The notes beneath the pieces were generated by a model, which was given only the letters and a program-made list of their open reading frames with translations, was not told the DNA's origin and did not search any database. Shown piece after piece: positions 26,019-34,057 of a stretch of 44,349 nt of DNA (the first letter of the stretch is position 1; every line of letters starts with the position of its first letter). The position numbers and the translations under genes were made by a program. Origin of the DNA: Nostoc sp. NMS9 (lineage in GTDB: Bacteria > Cyanobacteriota > Cyanobacteriia > Cyanobacteriales > Nostocaceae); assembly GCF_017114995.1 (NCBI RefSeq), contig NZ_JABXKL010000052.1, positions 1-44,349 of the forward strand, given 5' to 3'.

Positions 26019-29000
26019 AACTCCACTATTTCGACGCTGACTTCTTTTACTGGCAAATTTTGTGTTGCCCAATCCATTACTTTGATGTATTCTGCTATCC
26101 CGGCTACTGTAGGAGACTCAAACATTATCTGTATAGACAGATCGAGTCGAAAAGCTGAGTTGATCTCTGAGAGGACTTGGGTAGCTAGTAGGGAATGACC
26201 ACCTAGCTCAAAGAAGTTGTCCTTAACACCAATACTTTCAACTCCCAGGACTTGACTCCAGATCCGAACCAGTTGAGCTTCAATTGGGGTGCGAGGTAAA
26301 ACAAAGCCAGTAGAAAGACTTCTTGTGGCTGTATCAGGTGAAGGCAGGGAGCGGCGATCCACCTTGCCATTGAGTGTCAACGGCAGGGCATTGAGAATGA
26401 CAAAAGCCTGCGGCACCATGTAATCAGGTAGCTTTTGTTGGATATATTCACGCACCTGCGGCACCAGTTTTTGGACTAACTTGCCGCGTAGGGGATTGTT
26501 AGTATAGTCAGTCCAGGGTTTGGTTGTAACGGCTGAACTATCCCAGAACTTGTACTGAGTGCAGTCGAAGTGGGCGATCGCCCTTTGTGCGTCAGACACT
26601 TCGGCTTCTCTTAGTGCAAGTGTCTGTGTTGAATTATTGCGGCAGAACACCACATCATAACAACCATCCTGACTACTCTCCCACCAACTCAGGTGGACAG
26701 TGTAACCGAGTTGCTGCCCCAATTGGCAAAACTGCTCTGGATTGACCCCAACTGTTGGCTGTTGTGCTAATACCTGCCGCAGTTGGCTGACTGTTTCTAC
26801 AACCGGGGGATTTTCCAACCATTGCCAAATCTGTAGTGCTTGCTGTACTCGTTGATTCGGCACGCGCCTAATTCCCAACAGTTCTGGCTGTTGTTGTTGC
26901 AGTTGATGTTGAATTTGTGTGAATGAAAGGGCATCGAGTTGCCAGTTTAGCCAAGAAACGTTAGTTGTTTGAACATCAGCACCGACATGAAGGGTAACAT
27001 CATAGCGGAATTGGGTTAGCTCATTTTGCGCGTAACCGCGTTTGGGCTGAATTTCCACCCAAGTAATCTGAGGAAAGCGTGTCTGGAGGGCGATAAAGAA
27101 ACTGGGGTCGATGACCAATTCTTCTTCAACGGCTACACTCTGATGTACCATTCGCTGCCATTGCTCAATAGTTCTATCCTCAGCAGCTTGGGACAACTGC
27201 ACAGCTGCATGGTATGGCTCCAGCAATGGTAAGCTGCGGACATCACCCACGAATAACGTACCCTGTTGGGCGATCGCGTTCATTGCTCCTTCTATCACCT
27301 GCAATAAATACTCAACACTGGGGAAATACTGCACTACTGAGTTCAAAATAACAGTGTCGAATTCTCCTTTAGGGATACTTTCAAAGTTATCCGCCATTTG
27401 GTGCAGCAGCCGCACATGAGCTAGACCATCAACCGTGGAGCATATCTGCTCAACGTGCTGTATAGCGGCGATCGAATAATCACATCCCCAATACTGTTGA
27501 CAGTGCTTGGCAATGCGAGAAAGCAGTAACCCTGTTCCACAACCAATTTCTAGTACCCGTTTCGGAAAACCAGCCAAAATTCGGCTGACTGTATTCTCAA
27601 CCCACTCCTGCATTTCCCCATCTGGGATGGGTTGCCTGGTATAACTACTGTTCCAGCCAGTAATATTGAACGTGAGGTCATTTGTGGATGCCGATCGCTG
27701 ACTATAGGCTTGTTCATAGAGCATTTGCCAGTCACTAACGTACTCGGTCTGCCATTGGGCAACCTGCTGGGGTAATGTTTTTTGATGAACAGCAGGCACT
27801 AAGTAAGCCACAAGACGTTTATCTCCAGAGGTGTCTTCTCTGATGATGACGACACTCTCGTGTACCAAGGGGTGGTGACTTAAAACTACTTCAATTTCGC
27901 CTAACTCGATACGGAAACCGCGAATCTTGACTTGATTGTCGATGCGTCCTAAATACTCTAACTCGCCATTGGGCAAATAACGCGCCTTGTCTCCTGTTTT
28001 GTATAGTCGGGCTTTGGGGTTGTTGCTAAAAGGATCAGATATAAAGCGTTCATCTGTCAATTCAGGACGATTGAGATAGCCGCGTGTCACTCCTTCCCCA
28101 CCAACGTACATCTCACCAGGAACGCCAATCGGTACTAACTGTTTATGTTCATCCAGCACATACACGTGTAAGTCGGGAATTGGACGGCCAATGACACTAG
28201 CTGTGTGATTTAAATCAGCTTTGCTCAATGGGCGGTAAGTGACGTGTACAGTAGTTTCTGTAATCCCGTACATATTCACTAATTGGGGGAACTGGTCGCC
28301 GTGACGTTCAAACCAAGGTTGTAAACTCTTGAGTTCGAGTGCTTCCCCACCGAAAATTACTAAGCGTAATTTCAAGTCGCCAGCAGTTGCAATTGACAGT
28401 TCGGCTTGAATTAACTGGCGGAAGGCTGAAGGGGTCTGATTGAGAATTGTGACTTGTTCTTGACACAATAACTCCAAGAAGGATTCGGGCGATCGCGTCA
28501 CCAGATAAGGCACTACTACCAGTCGTCCACCATACAGCAATGCACCCCAAATTTCCCACACTGAGAAGTCAAATGCATAAGAGTGGAACATTGTCCACAC
28601 ATCTTGAGAGTTGAAATTATACCACGAGTTTGTTGCGGCAAACAGACGCACTACATTTGAGTGATTGACTAAAACGCCTTTAGGCTTACCTGTGGAACCA
28701 GAAGTGAAAATTACGTATGCTAGGTTATCGGGTGTAGCAGTGTTTTCCAGATTTGACTCATTGTTTTGAGCAATTTTTTCCCAATCGGTGTCTAAGCAGA
28801 CGACACGCGCTTGATGTTTAGGAACAGACTTTACTAATTGCTGTTGGGTTAAAAGTACCGACACTTGAGCATCTTCTAACATAAAGCTCAAGCGGTCTTG
28901 GGGATACTCTGGGTCAAGAGGTACATAAGCACCACCCGCCTTGAGAATACCAAGTAGTCCTACGACCATTGAGAGCGATCGCTCCATACACAAACCAACT

Positions 29001-32000
29001 AGCACATCTGCTCCTACACCTAATGAGCGCAAGTAATATGCTAACTGGTTAGCGCGATAATTCAACTGTCGGTAAGTCAGTTGTTGATTTCCATACACTA
29101 CGGCCACGGCATCTGGAGTACGCTCTACTTGCTCCTCAAACAACTGATGAATACATTTATCTTGGGGATAATTCACCTGAATATTGTTCCATTCCATCAA
29201 CAGTTGATGACGCTCCTGCTGTGTGAGCAAGGGGAGTAAAGCCACTGGCTGCTGTGGATTTGGCGCAATCGCTTCTAGCAAATTCTGGAAATGCTGCATC
29301 ATGCGGGCAATAGTTGACCCATCAAATAAATCGCTACTGTAACAGCAATAGCCCTCAAGGACTGACTGGGTTTCCCAAAAGTTTAGTTCAATGTCAAACC
29401 GCGCTGCATCAAGACCCCAAGGCATTTTCTCGACACTTAAGCCAGGCAGATCCCAACCAGAGGAGGGGGCATTCTGGAGGACAAACACCACCTGTACCAG
29501 TGGATTACGATTTAATTTTCGCTCTGGTTGCAACTGTTCGACTAATATCTCGAAAGGCAAATCCTGATGCTCGTAGGCATTTTGAGTTACCTGTTGTACC
29601 TGCGTCAATAAGTCTGCAAAGGTCAGTTCTCTTGATAAATCGAACCTCAGGGGTAAAATGTTGACAAAAAATCCAATTAACTCTTCGATTTCTTTGCGGT
29701 TGCGATTAGCAATTGGAGAGCCAATTACAAGATCCTTTTGTCCACTGTAGCGGGACATTAACACGACAAAAGCCGCCAGCAGTGTCATAAACAGAGTGCT
29801 TCCTGACTCTTGGCTAATCTTTCTAAGCATAGAAGTCAGCGAGGCATCTATTTGAAATCGCTCGATTCCTCCTTGAAAAGTCTGGATAGCTGGGCGGGGG
29901 CGGTCTGTAGGCAATTCCAACAAAGGTGGCGCTCCCGCTAACTCTTGCTTCCAGTAGCTTAACTGACGCTCTAGTACCTGATTTGTCAGCCATTGGCGCT
30001 GCCAAACGGTAAAGTCGGCATACTGTACAGATAACTCTGGTAATTCAACAGAACTACCTGTGGAAATAGCTCGATAATGGGCAGACAGCTCGCGGATCAA
30101 AACGCCTATTGACCAACCATCAGCAGCAATATGGTGAATGACTAATAGCAGTACATACTCCTGTTGAGCAACTTGCCACATCTTGACCCGCAACATGGGA
30201 TCTCTAGCCAGATCGAATGGTTTGTATGCTTCTTTTATCGCTAGTTGCTCCACTTGTTTCCAGGGATCTGCCACATTTTGTAGATCCACCACTGGTAACG
30301 TTATGTCTATATTGGGGTCTATTACTTGTACTGGTTTGTCATCCTTAATCTCAAACCGAGTACGTAGAACTTCATGTCGCCGCACCATCGCCTCAATTGC
30401 CCCTGACAATGCTTTGACATTGATATTCCCCTCTAGGCGTACAGCATAAGGTATTGTGTAGGCACCACTCTCGCCTTCTAAATAATGGAGAAACCACAGG
30501 CGCTCCTGCGCCCAAGATAGAGGTATGTCAAGTCTTGTGGAAACGGGTAAAATTGCCGGAAGCACTAGACTCGAACCAGTTTGAAGTTCAGATGAGATGA
30601 CTTCACTTAACTGGGCTACTGTTGGTGATTTAAATAAAGAACGCAACGGTAAGGAAGTCCCAAAGGCTTCTGGTATGCGAGAAATTATTTGGGTAGCTAG
30701 TAGAGAGTGTCCCCCAAGTTCAAAGAAGTTATCATGTATGCCCACTCGCTCTACTTTTAGCACTTGTGCCCAAATTCCTGACAGAATTTCTTCGATTGGG
30801 TTACGTGGGGCAACATATTTGTCCGATAATTGGCTGTGTAAATCAGGTGCGGGCAGTGCGCGGCGGTCTAGTTTCCCATTGGAGGTAAGTGGTAGACCTT
30901 CTAAGATGACTATTGCACTTGGCACCATATACTCTGGTAACTTTTCCTTTAGGAAGCTACGCAGTTCGCTTACTGTAAATGTACTTCGATTCCCTTCTCT
31001 ACGAGAGGCTGCGCCAACGACTGCGCTCAGGGCAAGTCGCTCAGTACAAGTCTGCTCTTTTTGAGGCACAATGTAAGCGACTAGGCGTTTGTCCCCAGGA
31101 ATGTCCTCACGGGCGATCACACAAGATGCCTGCACATGGGGATATTGGCTCAGAACTGTTTCGATTTCGCCCAATTCGATGCGGAAACCCCGAATTTTTA
31201 CTTGATTGTCAATGCGTTCTATGTATTCAATATTGCCATCTGGGAAAGAGCGTACTAAATCCCCAGTTTTGTAAACTCGCTCAACTCGATCGAATAATTC
31301 AATTTCAATAAATTTTTCGGCGGTAGTTTCAGGACGATGGAGATAGCCTTGTGCTAATCCAGCACCACCGATGTGCAATTCTCCCGGTAAACCTACAGGT
31401 ACTGGTTGGAGATTTTTATCTAATATATAAACTTGGGTATTAGCGATCGCACGACCAATAGGAATATTTGTAGCGTCTTCAGGGACATCCTGCACTAAAT
31501 ACCAGGAACTAAATGTTGTATTCTCTGTCGGGCCATAAACATGAAGTAGTCGCTGTGGCGCACCATTTTTCAGTACTTCTTTTACCCATTTAGGATCAAC
31601 TGCTTCGCCGCCAAATAGAAGATGCCGTAGTGAATTGAAAGCAGAAGGGACTTCCTGAGCAATTTGATTGAACAAGGCAGTTGTCAAGAATAATACGCTG
31701 ATACCTTGCGATCGCATAAAGGCAGCGAAATCTTGTGGAGAAAGAGCCAACTCTTTGCTCACTCCTACTAACCGCGCCCCGTGAAGTAGCGCACCCCATA
31801 TCTCGAAAGTGGCAGCGTCGAAAGCGTAATTTGAAGCTTGTGCAATGACATCTGTTGGTTTTATGTCGATGTAATTTGTGTTGATTACCAAGCGGTTCAC
31901 AGCTCGGTGATCAACAGCAACTCCTTTGGGTTGACCTGTAGAACCGCTTGTGTACATTACATAAGCTAAGTTATCAGCTTTGGTGCTGGTAGTCGGGTTA

Positions 32001-34057
32001 TGTTTTGTTTGTTGATTGATGATATCCCAGTTTGAGTCTAAGTAAATTACATCAACTTTGCGATCGCGTAGCGTCTCCTCTGGAGAATCGGCAAAGCCGC
32101 GCCAGAGGCGATCGCCTAGTTTGTCAACTAGTTTTTCTTGAGTCAAGACAACTGATAGCCCAGTATCTTCGAGCATAAAGCTTAAACGCTCTTGGGGATA
32201 CTCTGGGTCAAGTGGCACATAAGCCCCACCTGCTTTGAGAATTCCTAAAATTCCCACAATCATGGAGAGCGATCGTTCTACACACAACCCAACCAGCACA
32301 TCGGCTCTCACACCCAAAGACTGCAAGTAATGAGCTAACTGGTTAGCCTGACTGTTCAATTCATGGTAGGTAAGCTTTTGGTTTTCAAACACCACCGCCA
32401 CTGCATCTGGGGTACGCTGAACCTGTTCCTCAAACAATTGATGGATACACTTATCCTGAGGATAATTCGCCTGGGTATTATTCCACTCCATTAATAACTG
32501 ATGCCGTTCTGGTTCAGTTAGCAAAGGCAATTCTCCAATTCTTTGGTCGGGATGAGCAGCAATTGCTGAGAGTATTGTCTGGAAATGACCTGTCATCCTA
32601 GCGATTGTATCCGCCTCAAACAAATCGCTGTTATATTCCCACGACCCAATTAATCCCTTTTGTATCTGCCAAATCGAGAGGCTCAAATCGAACTGAGATG
32701 TACCCCGCTCTGCCATCTCTGGAGTCAGACTAATATCAGGTAACTCTAAAGTATCGAGGGAGAAATTTTCCAAAACAAACACTACTTGAAACAAGGGGTT
32801 GTAGCTAAGAGAACGTTCCGGCTGTAGTGCTTCTACCACTTGCTCAAATGGTAGATTTTGGTGTGCATGGGCATCCCAAACAACAGATCGAACTTGTTGG
32901 AGGAATTGAGAGAAACTAGGATTATCTTCAATCTGAGTACGCAACACCAAAGTATTGACAAAACAGCCGATTAGTGAATCAACTTCTTGGCGATCACGGT
33001 TAGCAAAAGGCGAACCGATACAAATATCATCTTGACCACTGTAACGATGGAGTAAAATGCCAAAAGCTGCCAGCAGGGTCATAAATAAGGTGACACCTGA
33101 CTTCTGGCTGAGGATTAGTAGTTGAGAGGTTAAATGCTCTTCGATTTGAAATTTTTTGGTAGCACCAGTGAAAGTCTGGACTGGTGGCCGCGGATAATCC
33201 GTTGGCAACTCCAATAAGGGCGGTGCGCCAGTTAACTGTTGTTTCCAGTACTCAAGTTGCTTTTCTTGAACTTCTTTAGTTAACCATTTGCGTTGCCAGA
33301 GGGCAAAATCAGCGTATTGTATCGTTAATTCTGGTAAGGGATTTGGTTGCCCTTTAGTAAAAGCATGATAGAGGACTTCTAATTCTTTGAAGAATATTCC
33401 CATTGACCAGCCATCGGTAATGATGTGATGCATGGTCAAAATTAACAAGTGAGATTCTACTTCCTGGCGCAGTAGAGTAGCTCGCAACAAAGGAATACTA
33501 TCCAAGTCAAAGGGTTTGCGAACTTCCTGAGTGACTATTTGTTGCACTGAGGCTTCTGGTAAACCCTGCAAGTCTATCACAGGTATATTTATGGTGACAG
33601 TGGACGCGTTAGCGCAGCTTTCCGCAGGAATCGCCTGAAAAGGGATGCCCTCTCTCACAGCAAAGCTAGTTCGTAAGGCTTCATGACGGCGGATAATTTC
33701 GTTGATACTCTGTTCTAAGGCTGTCACTGAGAGCTTTCCAACAATCCGCAGTTGGCAACTTTCATTGTAAAATGGGCTTTCCTTATCTAGTTGATAAAGA
33801 AACCACATCCTCTGCTGTGCAAAAGATAAAGGTAACTCCTCATCCCTAGAAACAGGCACTAAGGGGAAAGAGTTAGATTGTGTAGCTGTTTGAGCTTCTT
33901 TGAGAAAAGCTAGGATTTCTGTTTTCCGCTCTTTAAGTTCCTGCTGTATGTCTGCTGTCATTACTCCTTTAGGAGCGCGACAGCCAAGTTGATCTCCGTC
34001 AATCCAGATTTTTACGCCTTTTGTTTGCAGGTTAGCTAAAAACTGTTCTGTGATCAT
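26015..34057 (-). CDS. NRPS, C-A(Ile/Val)-PCP-C-A(Thr, N-MT)-PCP
   Basis: A bimodular NRPS (2680 aa) taking the starter from the loading protein. Order: TubC-type docking domain (1-50); C with HHIITDG (about 212); A (A3 about 702) with pocket D-A-F-F-L-G-V-T-F, a branched-chain type, Ile or Val; PCP FFELGGHSL (about 1115); C with HHIAADG (about 1310); A (A3 about 1785) with pocket D-F-W-N-I-G-M-V-H, the standard Thr code; an N-methyltransferase inserted between A8 and A9 (VLEIGCGTG about 2170, NSVVQYFP); A10 NGKVDRRSLP (about 2565); PCP FFELGGHSL (about 2615). It should add Ile/Val and then N-methyl-Thr. The start overlaps the loading gene by ATGA, with GAGGA 9 bases before it. The gene carries in-frame repeat insertions near 26570-26625, 30994-31019, 32060-32115 and 33606-33635. 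Confidence 0.93.
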   Translation of the reverse strand: MITEQFLANLQTKGVKIWIDGDQLGCRAPKGVMTADIQQELKERKTEILAFLKEAQTATQSNSFPLVPVSRDEELPLSFAQQRMWFLYQLDKESPFYNESCQLRIVGKLSVTALEQSINEIIRRHEALRTSFAVREGIPFQAIPAESCANASTVTINIPVIDLQGLPEASVQQIVTQEVRKPFDLDSIPLLRATLLRQEVESHLLILTMHHIITDGWSMGIFFKELEVLYHAFTKGQPNPLPELTIQYADFALWQRKWLTKEVQEKQLEYWKQQLTGAPPLLELPTDYPRPPVQTFTGATKKFQIEEHLTSQLLILSQKSGVTLFMTLLAAFGILLHRYSGQDDICIGSPFANRDRQEVDSLIGCFVNTLVLRTQIEDNPSFSQFLQQVRSVVWDAHAHQNLPFEQVVEALQPERSLSYNPLFQVVFVLENFSLDTLELPDISLTPEMAERGTSQFDLSLSIWQIQKGLIGSWEYNSDLFEADTIARMTGHFQTILSAIAAHPDQRIGELPLLTEPERHQLLMEWNNTQANYPQDKCIHQLFEEQVQRTPDAVAVVFENQKLTYHELNSQANQLAHYLQSLGVRADVLVGLCVERSLSMIVGILGILKAGGAYVPLDPEYPQERLSFMLEDTGLSVVLTQEKLVDKLGDRLWRGFADSPEETLRDRKVDVIYLDSNWDIINQQTKHNPTTSTKADNLAYVMYTSGSTGQPKGVAVDHRAVNRLVINTNYIDIKPTDVIAQASNYAFDAATFEIWGALLHGARLVGVSKELALSPQDFAAFMRSQGISVLFLTTALFNQIAQEVPSAFNSLRHLLFGGEAVDPKWVKEVLKNGAPQRLLHVYGPTENTTFSSWYLVQDVPEDATNIPIGRAIANTQVYILDKNLQPVPVGLPGELHIGGAGLAQGYLHRPETTAEKFIEIELFDRVERVYKTGDLVRSFPDGNIEYIERIDNQVKIRGFRIELGEIETVLSQYPHVQASCVIAREDIPGDKRLVAYIVPQKEQTCTERLALSAVVGAASRREGNRSTFTVSELRSFLKEKLPEYMVPSAIVILEGLPLTSNGKLDRRALPAPDLHSQLSDKYVAPRNPIEEILSGIWAQVLKVERVGIHDNFFELGGHSLLATQIISRIPEAFGTSLPLRSLFKSPTVAQLSEVISSELQTGSSLVLPAILPVSTRLDIPLSWAQERLWFLHYLEGESGAYTIPYAVRLEGNINVKALSGAIEAMVRRHEVLRTRFEIKDDKPVQVIDPNIDITLPVVDLQNVADPWKQVEQLAIKEAYKPFDLARDPMLRVKMWQVAQQEYVLLLVIHHIAADGWSIGVLIRELSAHYRAISTGSSVELPELSVQYADFTVWQRQWLTNQVLERQLSYWKQELAGAPPLLELPTDRPRPAIQTFQGGIERFQIDASLTSMLRKISQESGSTLFMTLLAAFVVLMSRYSGQKDLVIGSPIANRNRKEIEELIGFFVNILPLRFDLSRELTFADLLTQVQQVTQNAYEHQDLPFEILVEQLQPERKLNRNPLVQVVFVLQNAPSSGWDLPGLSVEKMPWGLDAARFDIELNFWETQSVLEGYCCYSSDLFDGSTIARMMQHFQNLLEAIAPNPQQPVALLPLLTQQERHQLLMEWNNIQVNYPQDKCIHQLFEEQVERTPDAVAVVYGNQQLTYRQLNYRANQLAYYLRSLGVGADVLVGLCMERSLSMVVGLLGILKAGGAYVPLDPEYPQDRLSFMLEDAQVSVLLTQQQLVKSVPKHQARVVCLDTDWEKIAQNNESNLENTATPDNLAYVIFTSGSTGKPKGVLVNHSNVVRLFAATNSWYNFNSQDVWTMFHSYAFDFSVWEIWGALLYGGRLVVVPYLVTRSPESFLELLCQEQVTILNQTPSAFRQLIQAELSIATAGDLKLRLVIFGGEALELKSLQPWFERHGDQFPQLVNMYGITETTVHVTYRPLSKADLNHTASVIGRPIPDLHVYVLDEHKQLVPIGVPGEMYVGGEGVTRGYLNRPELTDERFISDPFSNNPKARLYKTGDKARYLPNGELEYLGRIDNQVKIRGFRIELGEIEVVLSHHPLVHESVVIIREDTSGDKRLVAYLVPAVHQKTLPQQVAQWQTEYVSDWQMLYEQAYSQRSASTNDLTFNITGWNSSYTRQPIPDGEMQEWVENTVSRILAGFPKRVLEIGCGTGLLLSRIAKHCQQYWGCDYSIAAIQHVEQICSTVDGLAHVRLLHQMADNFESIPKGEFDTVILNSVVQYFPSVEYLLQVIEGAMNAIAQQGTLFVGDVRSLPLLEPYHAAVQLSQAAEDRTIEQWQRMVHQSVAVEEELVIDPSFFIALQTRFPQITWVEIQPKRGYAQNELTQFRYDVTLHVGADVQTTNVSWLNWQLDALSFTQIQHQLQQQQPELLGIRRVPNQRVQQALQIWQWLENPPVVETVSQLRQVLAQQPTVGVNPEQFCQLGQQLGYTVHLSWWESSQDGCYDVVFCRNNSTQTLALREAEVSDAQRAIAHFDCTQYKFWDSSAVTTKPWTDYTNNPLRGKLVQKLVPQVREYIQQKLPDYMVPQAFVILNALPLTLNGKVDRRSLPSPDTATRSLSTGFVLPRTPIEAQLVRIWSQVLGVESIGVKDNFFELGGHSLLATQVLSEINSAFRLDLSIQIMFESPTVAGIAEYIKVMDWATQNLPVKEVSVEIVEL
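26021..26024 (-). promoter_or_regulatory. Ribosome binding site GGAG for the second NRPS gene
   Basis: GGAG on the minus strand lies 2 bases before the ATG at 26018 and 8 bases before the ATG at 26012. Spacing favours 26012, while the 4-base stop/start overlap favours 26018. Either way translation is coupled to the upstream gene. Confidence 0.55.
26570..26625. repeat. Probable in-frame repeat insertion after the N-MT domain
   Basis: Encodes the stretch around LALREAEVSDAQRAIAHFD and contains a HIP1-like GGCGATCGCC. The part CACTTCGGCTTCTCTTAGTGC resembles the repeat at 9424-9452 (reverse complement, 16 of 21). The borders are approximate. Confidence 0.45.
30994..31019. repeat. In-frame dispersed repeat, family 1, in the first A domain
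   Basis: These 26 bases match the reverse complement of 43726-43751, inside an unrelated gene, at 25 of 26 positions. A related sequence is at 38764-38793. It lies in a longer insertion (about 30984-31055, coding around ERLALSAVVGAASRREGN) between A8 and A9, where sister domains run directly from VPQKE to the ELRQFL helix. Confidence 0.8.
32060..32115. repeat. In-frame HIP1-bounded insertion in the first A domain
   Basis: The insertion is bounded by GCGATCGC at 32060-32067 and again at 32108-32115. It encodes LWRGFADSPEETLRDR, between LVDKL and the VIYLD strand. In the other A domains of this cluster the gap is only a few residues (e.g. LPKHQARVVCLD). It looks like a dispersed repeat bounded by HIP1 sites. 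Confidence 0.6.
33606..33635. repeat. In-frame dispersed repeat, family 2, in the first C domain
   Basis: Its reverse complement matches 8780-8809 at 27 of 30 positions. It encodes about eight extra residues (AESCANAS) in a loop where the sister C domain has AAPTT. Confidence 0.7.

Noticed and set aside
18417..26072. Longer start at 26072 for the second NRPS
   Set aside because: The extra 18 residues overlap the end of the upstream gene, have no homology to a docking domain, and skip the GGAG site and the ATG pair at 26018/26012.
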